The notes beneath the pieces are model-generated. The model saw only the letters and a program-made list of their open reading frames with translations, did no database searches and had not been told where the DNA came from. A stretch of DNA of 64,000 nucleotides from a virus: positions 214,989 to 278,988 of the IMG/VR virus record IMGVR_UViG_3300047322_001237; one strand, 5' to 3'. Shown here one piece after another: positions 7,679-15,113 of the stretch. The position numbers were made by a program, and so were the translations under genes. Position 1 is the first letter of the stretch, and every line of letters starts with the position of its first letter.

Positions 7679-8392
7679 CTACGCGCCGGTCGCCGCGAGG
7701 ATCGATTGCATCGCCGTTGGCGCAAGCGTCCTCGCAGGCTTGCTGGAACGTCCATAGGGACTGAGCAAGATCGGCGACGGCTTCAGTGCTAAATCGAAAG
7801 GCTCGACACCGATGGGACCTTTTCGCTTCACGATGTTGACCGAGACGCCGTCGGCTGCTGGCCGGATGGCGAGTCGCAGCGACGCGGGCGATGTGTCCTG
7901 CTGCACGGCAAGCGGACGGAAAACGAAAAACAGCATCTCCGACGACTGCGAGACCAGTAACAGACGCCGCAGCGATTCGGGACGCATGTGCTGCTGCCAC
8001 AGTAAGACCGCCCCGCATGTATTCGCCTTCAGTATCTGCTCAGTCGACCAGAGCACGTCCGCCGTCTTTTCGACCTCCAGCCGAATCAACTTCTCCGGCG
8101 GAACGCCGATATACGCGAGTCCCTGGACGTTCGGAACATGTGGCGGTTTGATTAATACAACAGGCCGTTTCGCCACCGTGGTCAGCGCCGGCTGCAACAT
8201 GCGCACTTCGCCGATCCCTGGCTGTTGGACTAGCAGTTCGACCAAGGTGCCAATCGGCCACCCCCCGCCAGGCAATTCCGCCGATAGCCGGTCGTAGCCG
8301 GTGTCGACCGTGCGCCCTGCCCTTCTTGCCAACTGGTTACCGCGCCAGAGGGACGGGTGGATTTCTTCAATGTCCTTGGGAAGTGCTGACAT
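7679..8392 (-). CDS. imuA: ImuA-like translesion synthesis-associated protein
   Basis: The ATG at 8392 gives 237 residues. The signature LPGGGWPIGTLVELLVQQPG and the following GEVRMLQPAL match the N-terminus of ImuA, a RecA/SulA-like SOS protein that works with ImuB and DnaE2 in mutagenic translesion synthesis. A perfect LexA box lies 16 bases upstream. The usual partners imuB and dnaE2 are not in the window; downstream is the convergent ligase gene. It is therefore an orphan: either a remnant of a host-derived cassette or a protein that modulates host ImuB/DnaE2 or RecA. Codon use is similar to host genes. Confidence 0.8.
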   Translation of the reverse strand: MSALPKDIEEIHPSLWRGNQLARRAGRTVDTGYDRLSAELPGGGWPIGTLVELLVQQPGIGEVRMLQPALTTVAKRPVVLIKPPHVPNVQGLAYIGVPPEKLIRLEVEKTADVLWSTEQILKANTCGAVLLWQQHMRPESLRRLLLVSQSSEMLFFVFRPLAVQQDTSPASLRLAIRPAADGVSVNIVKRKGPIGVEPFDLALKPSPILLSPYGRSSKPARTLAPTAMQSILAATGA

Positions 8393-8407
8393 CGTCGCGC
8401 CTAAACA

Positions 8408-8423
8408 CTGTATAGATGTACAG
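8408..8423. promoter_or_regulatory. LexA (SOS) box upstream of imuA
   Basis: CTGTATAGATGTACAG is a perfect CTGT-N8-ACAG LexA operator. It overlaps where the imuA promoter should lie, 16 bases before the start codon, and predicts DNA-damage induction by host LexA cleavage. Confidence 0.85.
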
Positions 8424-8613
8424 TATCCTACACCCTTTTTCGCGGCGCATCGTCTACCACTTAGGGAACCGCTTGGAGAGACAGTTAGTTGCGTGGTGAA
8501 AACCACAAAAAACGTATCATTCATTACGTTTTGGCGCCGTGACTGTCTGCCAACCTCGGCCGACTTCCGGATCACGTCAAAGAACGCTTGCCAGCGGCCA
8601 CTTAGTTCTTTTT

Positions 8614-8700
8614 CCGTGAAACATTCCCCGCGAGCTGCCGCCGACGCCTTGATTTAGAACAAGTTGGCGCCTTCGAAAATTTGTCCCGAGTGTTTCACGG
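8614..8700. repeat. Inverted repeat, candidate parS centromere
   Basis: CCGTGAAACA (8614-8623) and its exact complement TGTTTCACGG (8691-8700) are inverted 67 bases apart. TGTTTCACG is identical to the left part of the chromosomal parS consensus TGTTTCACGTGAAACA. Their position upstream of parA-parB suggests ParB binding half-sites. The 8576-8908 region otherwise holds no convincing gene. Confidence 0.45.
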
Positions 8701-8846
8701 GACGTCATTCGAACTTAAGACTACTTCGAGGTTCCACGCCCTCTTCCCCGCCCTGCTTGACCGACAAAAAGTGACAGTACAGCGAAGTATACTTGCTCTG
8801 CCCTTGTTTACAAGCTAGAGTTCGACACAATTCGGTCGTGCGCCGC

Positions 8847-8886
8847 ATTCTTCGGTCGAAGGTGATTTTTCGAAAAACCGAAGAAT
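8847..8886. promoter_or_regulatory. Inverted repeat, candidate parA operator
   Basis: ATTCTTCGGT (8847-8856) is repeated inverted as ACCGAAGAAT (8877-8886), with CGAA/TTCG nested inside; TTCGGTCG also occurs at 8831-8838. The element ends 22 bases before the parA GTG. The ParA has the N-terminal DNA-binding region of P1-type ParA proteins that repress their own promoter, so this is the likely autoregulatory operator. Confidence 0.55.
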
Positions 8887-8908
8887 CCACAACAAAGGGG
8901 AACCTCTC

Positions 8909-10111
8909 GTGAATGCAAGCACTCTGCTCGCCAGCGGCCTGCCGCCGGCGCTTGACTACGCCGCGTCCATGGACACATTGGCTGATGTGTCCGCCCGTGC
9001 CTCGGGTGTTCTAAATCAGATCCGCGATCGGATGCTGGAACCATATCCGCGCAAACGCCCGCCCACGTTCACGAGCGCACAGGTGGCCGGCCTGTGCGGA
9101 CTTGAAAAAATGCGTTTCCAGTATCTGACTACGAAAGGCGATCTCCCCACCGGCACGTCGATTAAAAATGGCAAGAGCAAAGTCTTTACGTTGGAAGAGA
9201 CACTACGGTATATCCGGGCTGTCGGCAATCGCCCGCCGCGACCAGAGAACGCTCCCGGCAAAGTTGTGACGGTGGCCAACTTCAAAGGCGGTGTGGCTAA
9301 GACTACGACGGCCGTCTCGCTCGCTCAGGGACTCACCTTACGCGGTCGTAAGGTTCTCGTTATCGACTGTGATCCCCAAGGCACCGCTACGCAGTTATGC
9401 GGCTTCTCGCCCGAAACGGAAATAGGCGAGGAGATGACGCTCATGCCTTTGATCTACGGCGATGAAACGAGACTGGACTACGCAGTCCAACAAACCTACT
9501 GGCAGGACCTAGACCTGGTCCCGGCGTCTTCCGGTCTCTTTAGCGCTGAGTTTCATATTCCGGGCAAGCTGGCCACCGACCACAAGTTCGAATTCTGGAA
9601 CATCTTGAATCAGGGCCTCGAAGGCCTCAAAGACAAATACGACGCCATCGTCATCGACACTCCGCCATCTCTAAGTTATCTGACGATCAATGCGTTGATG
9701 GCGGCGAACGGACTATTGATGCCCTGCCCGCCCGAGGGGCTCGACTTTGCCAGCTCCACTCAGTTCTGGTTCCTCTTCACCGAAATGTCGAGGCACGTTC
9801 CAGCAATGCGTGAGACGAAAGACTTCGATTTCGTCAATGTCGTGCTCACGAAATCGAAGAGTGACGACCTTTCCGGCGTTGTACGGGGCTGGCTGCAAAA
9901 GGCCTACGGAGATCGAGTCCTTCCGTATGAGATTCCCGACTCCGTCGTCCCGAAGAGCGCATCTGCTCAACTCTCTACCGTCTACGACCTTACCAAGCCC
10001 GAGGGCAGCGTGGCAGCCTACACCCGCTTCAAGGATCCGATGGATCAGTTGGTGAGGCACATCGACTCCCAGTTTGTACAGGCTTGGGCGTCTTCCATGT
10101 TGGAGGTCTAA
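8909..10111 (+). CDS. parA: ParA partition ATPase (type Ia)
   Basis: A 400-residue protein from GTG 8909 (Shine-Dalgarno AAAGGGG). Residues ~50-105 form a helix-turn-helix-like region (SAQVAGLCGLEKMRFQYL, LEETLRYIR) as in large plasmid ParA/SopA proteins that autoregulate. The deviant Walker A KGGVAKTT is at 126-133, VIDCDPQGT at ~151-159 and VIDTPPSLSYL further on. ParA forms nucleoid-bound ATP-dependent patterns that position ParB-parS cargo. The stop TAA overlaps the ATG of parB. The presence of a low-copy plasmid ATPase beside jumbo-phage genes is the main argument for an episomal phase. Confidence 0.93.
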   Translation: MNASTLLASGLPPALDYAASMDTLADVSARASGVLNQIRDRMLEPYPRKRPPTFTSAQVAGLCGLEKMRFQYLTTKGDLPTGTSIKNGKSKVFTLEETLRYIRAVGNRPPRPENAPGKVVTVANFKGGVAKTTTAVSLAQGLTLRGRKVLVIDCDPQGTATQLCGFSPETEIGEEMTLMPLIYGDETRLDYAVQQTYWQDLDLVPASSGLFSAEFHIPGKLATDHKFEFWNILNQGLEGLKDKYDAIVIDTPPSLSYLTINALMAANGLLMPCPPEGLDFASSTQFWFLFTEMSRHVPAMRETKDFDFVNVVLTKSKSDDLSGVVRGWLQKAYGDRVLPYEIPDSVVPKSASAQLSTVYDLTKPEGSVAAYTRFKDPMDQLVRHIDSQFVQAWASSMLEV

Positions 10112-11106
10112 TGCGCGCCGCTCAAAGACTTAGTGAAAAGATTGGTGACATCGACATCCCAGAACCCGGTCAATCGCCGGCGGCCGGTGATCCGTTTCGT
10201 CCAAGGACGGCACCAGGTGGAGCGCTCGCCTTTCAGCATGCAATGCGCGAGAAGCAGGCCGAGCTCGACGCGATGTCCGCACAGCTGGCCGAACTGCAAG
10301 CTCAGAAGCAGACGAACTCGCCCAGCGGCGTCGAGATTCCCCTCGACCAACTGCATGAAGTCGCAGGTCGCAGACGCTACATGCCGCCGGAAAAGTACAA
10401 TGAATTGCGGGAAAACCTGCGGAACAACAAGCTGATTCAGCTGCCCGTCATTCTGCCACGTGCAGAAGGTGGCTTCGAAATACAGTCGGGACATCACCGG
10501 ATCGACGCTTATCGGGAACTCGGGCGTTCGACCATTCGCTGTGTTCTGGGTGACGCGACGGGCGATGAAGCTGACGACGGCGCGTTCTGGGCCAATCTGA
10601 TGCAGTCGGACCTGACTGACTATGAGAAGTACGTTGGACTGACGCGCGTACATTCGAAACATCCGGAATTGGGCCAAGTCGAGCTAGGCGAGCTCGTCGG
10701 CATTAGCACTTCCCACCTCAACGCCCTGCTCTCTTTCGGTCGTTTGCCTGAGCAGGCCCGCGCGATTCTCGATACCAATAAGGCGATCATGGGCGCGAAC
10801 GCGGCCGCGGCTTTTGCGGCTATCGCGGAGGCCGGCAAGGCGGAGCGGGTTGTGGAAGCGGTACGACGTCTCTCCGAGCGGGAGCTAGATCAGGCGCAGG
10901 CGGTGAAGTTTGCAAAAGCCGTTGAGACGCCCAAGGCAACGAAGCCGGCTGCTGAGTCGTACAAGGTGAAGACCGGAAAGAGTACGTGGTGCGATGTGCG
11001 CAAGACGAAAAACATCATGCGCATCGAGTTCCAGTCCGAAGAGGTGGCCAATGCCGTCCAAGAAGCCATCAAGCAAACCCTCGAGGCGCTCGCCGCAAAG
11101 TCCTAA
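10111..11106 (+). CDS. parB: ParB partition DNA-binding protein
   Basis: The ATG at 10111 overlaps parA's TAA by one base, with GGAGG upstream; the protein is 331 residues. Residues ~40-70 are a coiled coil, 75-140 the ParB N-terminal nuclease-like fold with IQSGHHRIDAYRELG (GHHR replaces the common GERR box II), and ~185-215 the helix-turn-helix (GQVELGELVGISTSHLNALLSFGR). The C-terminal ~50 residues are a basic dimerisation region. It binds parS and is moved by ParA. A hairpin at 11181-11213 closes the operon. Confidence 0.93.
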   Translation: MRAAQRLSEKIGDIDIPEPGQSPAAGDPFRPRTAPGGALAFQHAMREKQAELDAMSAQLAELQAQKQTNSPSGVEIPLDQLHEVAGRRRYMPPEKYNELRENLRNNKLIQLPVILPRAEGGFEIQSGHHRIDAYRELGRSTIRCVLGDATGDEADDGAFWANLMQSDLTDYEKYVGLTRVHSKHPELGQVELGELVGISTSHLNALLSFGRLPEQARAILDTNKAIMGANAAAAFAAIAEAGKAERVVEAVRRLSERELDQAQAVKFAKAVETPKATKPAAESYKVKTGKSTWCDVRKTKNIMRIEFQSEEVANAVQEAIKQTLEALAAKS

Positions 11107-11170
11107 ACGCTAAGTGCTTGATTCTTTTGATTTCCTTAGTACGGAAAAAGGAGACGGCAGTGAAATAGCT

Positions 11171-11266
11171 GCTAGAAACACGAAGGCCCCCAGCTGGAAA
11201 CTGAGGGCCTTCGCATAAGTGGGCTTGGCTGGAAACCGTCGCTCACTACACTCCCAAGCTGGAAAC
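11171..11266 (+). repeat. GCTGGAAAC direct repeats, iteron candidates
   Basis: GCTGGAAAC occurs exactly at 11193-11201, 11228-11236 and 11258-11266, with a one-mismatch copy GCTAGAAAC at 11171-11179. All are on the plus strand just upstream of the Rep-like gene. The last copy is inside CCAAG...CTTGG. Spacings (22, 35, 30) are not helically regular, which weakens the iteron reading. The location between parB and rep fits a plasmid origin or rep control region. Confidence 0.4.
11181..11213. terminator. Hairpin after parB
   Basis: CGAAGGCCC (11181-11189) pairs with GGGCCTTCG (11205-11213). There is no T-run, so it may terminate weakly or protect the transcript end. One of the GCTGGAAAC repeats lies in its loop. 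Confidence 0.55.
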
Positions 11267-11357
11267 TTGGAAGGGTACTTCGTCAACCCCGAGTGTAGCG
11301 AATAGCGATCGACAGTCAAGCAAATTCAATCCATTTTTGAGAAATGGACCGCTCGAC

Positions 11358-12446
11358 ATGTCTATCGCGCAACAGCTCGTTGCTGGCGAGGGTGAAACAC
11401 ACCCCGACGATTCAGCAGCCCTCACCGCTTTCCGGTGTGACTCGACAAACCTGCCTTGGGTCATCTTCCGGGCTGCGTTCCGTGCAGCACACATTGAGGA
11501 GATCCCTCCTCGCGCACGTGCGGTTCTTTCCGCCCTCGCCCGCACCGTCGACGCCGCCAAGCCGTTCGCCGCGATCTTCGCTCGTCGTGAACTGCTCACA
11601 GGACGCGCACTGCAATCCATGCGCACCTTCTACCGCAGCCTCGATGACTTGGAGTCCGCCGGTCTAATCGATCGCCGCGCTCAATCCCGCTACGTTGAAG
11701 CCGGTCTCTTCGGTCGTGCCTACATCCACCTCACCGCGCGAGCAGCCGAGCTTCTAGGGCTCGTTGAGTCGATGCAACCGCCCTCACCTGAGCCCGTCGA
11801 ATCTTCGCTTCCGCATCCGTCTGCCAACTTGGCAGACGGTGGAATATATAAGGATCTAAGCCCTTCTGTTTTTCAAAAGAGACAACCGGGGCAAGTGCCT
11901 GAGGATCTCCAGCGTCTGCGGTCCCTGGGTTTTTTTGATTTCTTGATTTTCAAACTCATGCGGGAAGCGCGTGAGCATGGCAAACGTCTCTCGGATGTCG
12001 TGGAAGCAACATGGGACCACCTGAAGCTCGCCAAAGCCCCAATCAACTACCTGCGGAGTCTGCTGCGGGGAACGGTTGATTTCGCTCACCAACTGCGCGC
12101 CAGGATTAACGTCAAAGCCGAGGAGCAGGCTCGGGTGAAGCGCACCTTGGAAGCCGATCAGGTAGCCCGTCAAAGCGCCGGCAAAACGTTCCTAGACGCC
12201 TCGGGGGCACGCAAGTACGTGATCGATGCCGACGGCGAGAACATGGTCGTCTACAACCGTGACGAAGGCATTGGTCGACAAGCCGCGGGTTGGAAAGAAG
12301 GTTTTGCTGCAGCGCTCGCTCGAGGTCAGATCCGTGCGGCGAGCAGCTACGTGCAGCCGGAGCAGGGCAGGGAACGTCCGCCAGTTACAGCACAGGTTCG
12401 GGAACACATCGCGGGACTGCGCAGCCTGCTGGGAGCTCGTCGCTAG
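11358..12446 (+). CDS. Plasmid replication initiator-like protein
   Basis: The ATG at 11358 gives 362 residues; a TTG seven codons earlier is an alternative. Residues ~45-135 look like a winged-helix domain (ARAVLSALARTVDAA, FARRELLTGRALQSMRTFYRSLDDLESAGLI), as in plasmid and phage initiator proteins. The middle is proline/serine-rich, followed by a helical basic C-terminal region. It follows parA-parB and sits beside GCTGGAAAC repeats, the expected place for a rep gene. It is assigned as Rep from fold pattern and context; an unrelated transcriptional regulator is the alternative. Confidence 0.65.
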   Translation: MSIAQQLVAGEGETHPDDSAALTAFRCDSTNLPWVIFRAAFRAAHIEEIPPRARAVLSALARTVDAAKPFAAIFARRELLTGRALQSMRTFYRSLDDLESAGLIDRRAQSRYVEAGLFGRAYIHLTARAAELLGLVESMQPPSPEPVESSLPHPSANLADGGIYKDLSPSVFQKRQPGQVPEDLQRLRSLGFFDFLIFKLMREAREHGKRLSDVVEATWDHLKLAKAPINYLRSLLRGTVDFAHQLRARINVKAEEQARVKRTLEADQVARQSAGKTFLDASGARKYVIDADGENMVVYNRDEGIGRQAAGWKEGFAAALARGQIRAASSYVQPEQGRERPPVTAQVREHIAGLRSLLGARR

Positions 12447-12469
12447 TCAGGACTGCTTAGTTTTTGAGC

Positions 12470-12499
12470 AAAAAAAAAAGACGGGTCCGAAGACCCGTC
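12470..12499 (-). terminator. Intrinsic terminator of the lipoprotein gene
   Basis: On the minus strand GACGGGTC-TTCG-GACCCGTC (12480-12499) is followed by ten U (12470-12479). This is a canonical Rho-independent terminator placed just after the stop at 12505. Confidence 0.9.
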
Positions 12500-12504
12500 A
12501 AAAG

Positions 12505-13263
12505 TCAGTTGGCGAGCTGCCAGCCGTTATCCGTCAACAGCATGTAATACGTTGCCGTGTAACTGTAGCGCACGTCGTCGCTGTATTGACTCGGTTTAAG
12601 GTCAGTTGCCAGCATTGTACTAACCAGATTCGGACTGACATTCGGACATTCGGCGACAATATTTCGAGAAAACACGGATCGGATATTCTGTGCTTCTACC
12701 ACTTTGTCGTGATACGCCGTTGTCGTATCCCATGCCTTCAGCGCAGCGGCCTCAACGTCAGGATGCTGCTTGAGGTACATGTCCGAGTAGACATTGAGGG
12801 GATAGCTCACGGCGGCAGCGAGTCGGTCGTCACCTGGCTGCGACTCGCGAATCTGCGTGTTATAGGCGGCCTGCTGATCCTCAGAGAGGGACGCCCGAAG
12901 CGCATCGACCCCATCTGACACGTCTTTTGCGTATTTCTGCAGCGACGCATCCGCCTCGTCCCGTGCCTCTTTATGCGATTTAAGATACTCATCCAAGTCG
13001 GTCAAGTATCGGACGTTGGCACGTGCGGGTTTCATCACCACTTCGGCAGCCATCTGCATTTCGTAATGTCTGTCGTCGACCTTCACGCCATTGACCTTGT
13101 CGAACTTGGTTATCTTGAAGAGATCACAGTCGGCTATATGGAGATTCTGCTCGACGCCCTTGCGTACATCCGACTCGGACGGGGACTGAGAACAAGCAGC
13201 CAAGGTGGCAACCACTGAGGCGCACAGAGCCAGCCGGCCCACGCCGGTGCGCTGAATAAACAT
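12505..13263 (-). CDS. Predicted lipoprotein, 252 aa
   Basis: The ATG at 13263 is preceded by AAAGGAAAAGAATC. Residues 1-24 are a lipoprotein signal (basic N-region, hydrophobic LALCASVVATLAAC) with lipobox Cys24. The mature part is mixed helical/beta with several YxxS-type repeats and no catalytic motif seen. It would be exported and lipid-anchored, probably to the outer membrane. A promoter-like TATATCAC lies 93 bases upstream and an intrinsic terminator follows. A phage-encoded lipoprotein may alter the host surface, for instance in superinfection exclusion; that is inference. Confidence 0.75.
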   Translation of the reverse strand: MFIQRTGVGRLALCASVVATLAACSQSPSESDVRKGVEQNLHIADCDLFKITKFDKVNGVKVDDRHYEMQMAAEVVMKPARANVRYLTDLDEYLKSHKEARDEADASLQKYAKDVSDGVDALRASLSEDQQAAYNTQIRESQPGDDRLAAAVSYPLNVYSDMYLKQHPDVEAAALKAWDTTTAYHDKVVEAQNIRSVFSRNIVAECPNVSPNLVSTMLATDLKPSQYSDDVRYSYTATYYMLLTDNGWQLAN

Positions 13264-13355
13264 GATTCTTTTCCTTTCTAATTGAAAACGTTTGCCCAGA
13301 CGGGCAGGGGAGACGGGAGTCGGAAGCCGCCGCATCTTAGACGAATATCGGCAGC

Positions 13356-13363
13356 GTGATATA
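13356..13363 (-). promoter_or_regulatory. TATATCAC promoter-like element
   Basis: Minus-strand TATATCACGCTGCCGA lies 93 bases before the lipoprotein start. It is the least conserved downstream of the core among the seven core copies of this element in the window. Confidence 0.5.
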
Positions 13364-13391
13364 ACTCTTTAGGAAAAAGACAAAAGAAAAA

Positions 13392-13413
13392 CGGCCTGGG
13401 AAAACCCAGGCCG
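13392..13413 (-). terminator. Hairpin terminator with TATGCC flank
   Basis: A 9-bp stem CGGCCTGGG/CCCAGGCCG with a 4-base loop is followed on the minus strand by TTTTTCTTTTG, just after the stop of the 13438 gene. The plus-strand side carries CTATGCCC, the tail motif of the recurrent hairpin family. Confidence 0.8.
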
Positions 13414-13437
13414 CTATGCCCTCAAGAGGGAAGGGGA

Positions 13438-13968
13438 TCAGTCGAAGCTATAACGCACGACTTCCTTGAGCGGGAGAATGCCGATCATCTTGCCGGACCC
13501 GCAACCCGCTACCTCGCGAAAGAGGCGCACGTAGTTGGTGTCGATGTCCTCTTCCTCGCACCATGCGAAAAAGGAGATTGGATCGATCAGGCCAACGTTG
13601 CGCTCAGACGTCCGCCATTCGCTCAGATCGCGACGGACACGATGAGCGAGCGTACTGCCGATCGAGATCTTGCGACCGTCGAACGTGGTGAGTTCATCCA
13701 TAGCGTCCAGACTGCCTTCCACAGGAAGCACGCCATTGATCAAGCAGCAAGCCATGAGGCCCGACCAGACTTTTAGCTTTAAGTAGCGAGCGACCAACAG
13801 AATTTGATCGGCTGCAGATTGCACGTTATCAATACGCGCAACTGAAACGGACGGAACGAGTACGACACCTTTTGCGTCCGTCGTTTTTTCTGCAAGGTAT
13901 TCGCGAAGTTCGACGAACGCCCGTTGGTTTGCGGCGAGGCTGTCCTCGCCAAATGAAGAATGGCCCAT
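13438..13968 (-). CDS. Hypothetical phage protein, 176 aa
   Basis: Starts at ATG 13968. The protein is soluble, mixed alpha/beta, with VVLVPSVSVARIDNVQSAADQ early and an acidic WCEEEDIDTNYVRLF segment near residue 140. No family recognised. It lies 12 bases downstream of the 106-aa gene at 13981-14301 and is probably expressed from the same promoter at 14406. The operon ends at the hairpin at 13392. Confidence 0.6.
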   Translation of the reverse strand: MGHSSFGEDSLAANQRAFVELREYLAEKTTDAKGVVLVPSVSVARIDNVQSAADQILLVARYLKLKVWSGLMACCLINGVLPVEGSLDAMDELTTFDGRKISIGSTLAHRVRRDLSEWRTSERNVGLIDPISFFAWCEEEDIDTNYVRLFREVAGCGSGKMIGILPLKEVVRYSFD

Positions 13969-13980
13969 GGTATCTGTACC

Positions 13981-14301
13981 TTATTTGATCTCATCGCCCA
14001 TGCAGGCAACGAGCGATGGATGGATGAATGCGAGCTGTGTCGTGGTGAAAAGAATGTCGCGTTGGTCGTGTTTGCCGCTTTGCGTGGCCGTTGAGATCAA
14101 AGACTCCGAAAGGTCCTCCACGAGCACGAGATCCTTTTCAGACCAGACAAGCTTGTAGACTTCTGTTTGTTCCTTGATGTAATTGGTGAGTACCGACAGA
14201 TACTCGGCCGCAGCTTTGATCTCAGCCGCGCAGGTCGGCGGATCCAGAAGCAGCATATTCAACACGGTGCGCTGTGTAGCGCTGAACCGCTTTTCACGCA
14301 T
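13981..14301 (-). CDS. Hypothetical phage protein, 106 aa
   Basis: Begins MREKRFSATQRTVLNMLLLD; the N-terminal half looks helical and basic, the C-terminal part mixed. The start is preceded by CTGAGAGAGTAAAATC. It is first in a two-gene operon with the 176-aa gene, 105 bases below a TATATCAC element. No function is evident. Confidence 0.6.
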   Translation of the reverse strand: MREKRFSATQRTVLNMLLLDPPTCAAEIKAAAEYLSVLTNYIKEQTEVYKLVWSEKDLVLVEDLSESLISTATQSGKHDQRDILFTTTQLAFIHPSLVACMGDEIK

Positions 14302-14405
14302 GATTTTACTCTCTCAGGTTGAGCCGTTCTCGGGATGCTACTAATGGTCGATGCCACCGACCCCTCAAGCAAGCGGGACTTCAATACTCCGCGTTGCTCA
14401 AGGGC

Positions 14406-14413
14406 GTGATATA
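14406..14413 (-). promoter_or_regulatory. TATATCAC early-promoter-like element
   Basis: Minus-strand AAAGTTTCAGCCTTATATCA followed by CGCCCTTGAGC. Both the upstream AAAGTTTCAG and downstream CCTTGA match the other copies. It sits between a terminator and the 14301 start. Confidence 0.65.
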
Positions 14414-14461
14414 AGGCTGAAACTTTTTAGGATCGGCAAAAAAAAAAACTAAACGGCATAA

Positions 14462-14485
14462 CTGCCAGAGGTTTCCCCCTGGCAG
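14462..14485 (-). terminator. Hairpin with TTATGCCG tail and U-run
   Basis: Minus-strand CTGCCAG/CTGGCAG stem, then TTATGCCGTTTAG and a run of T (14439-14448). It lies 15 bases after the stop of the 14500 gene. It links the TTATGCCG motif to genuine intrinsic terminators. Confidence 0.85.
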
Positions 14486-14499
14486 CGACAACCACGGCG

Positions 14500-14940
14500 C
14501 TACGCCGCTTTCTGCACCAGCTCCGGCGCGCGGTGGGTACCGCGGTTCGGCAGCTTTTCTTCGACCAGGAACGTCTGGATGTCCTGGCATGCTTGATACA
14601 GTTCCGACAACTCGTACTCGTATCCGGTCAGGAATTCGAGTCCGTCTTCGAGGCACTGGTGGTGCTTGAAGAGGTCGGTCGTTTGCTCATAGTCCGTCAA
14701 AAAGACACTGAACACATTGCGATCCGTCTCGCAGATCCAGGCATTGCGGCAGCCGAAATGACGGCCTCCCGGATGCTTCTCGACGAACATCTTTAAACGC
14801 GTGACGCGCATGGTCCGCTCAGTGTGCTGAGTGATATGCGTGTTGCCACGGGGGGACCCCTGATGTTGGAACATCAGATACAGCATTTCAACGATAGCGG
14901 TCCCGACGGGGGTGATGCGATTAACGACAACGCGATTCAT
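14500..14940 (-). CDS. Hypothetical phage protein, 146 aa
   Basis: The ATG at 14940 is preferred (GAGGAATGTCAAGC upstream). The protein has basic residues early, a cysteine/histidine-containing middle (KHPGGRHFGCRNAWIC), and an acidic helical C-terminal part (LEFLTGYEYELSELYQACQD). No family recognised; the two cysteines and histidines could bind metal. It is flanked by the terminator at 14462 and a ~170-base gap before the helicase gene in which no gene is seen. Confidence 0.6.
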   Translation of the reverse strand: MNRVVVNRITPVGTAIVEMLYLMFQHQGSPRGNTHITQHTERTMRVTRLKMFVEKHPGGRHFGCRNAWICETDRNVFSVFLTDYEQTTDLFKHHQCLEDGLEFLTGYEYELSELYQACQDIQTFLVEEKLPNRGTHRAPELVQKAA

Positions 14941-15113
14941 GCTTGACATTCCTCGTTATAATTTTGTTGTTTAGCTGCTGTTCAAGTGAAACTCGTAAGA
15001 AAAGCTACTATCGATCGAGTGCGAGCGACCCGACCCCGTATGGCCTTTATTGTTTTTTTGGTTGTTGCCGGTTTTTGATTCGTTTGCTACCTATCCTTGA
15101 TTAACCTCCTCGC

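Noticed and set aside
8705-8890. 61-codon minus-strand frame upstream of parA
   Set aside because: It covers the operator repeats and parA control region and has no ribosome site.
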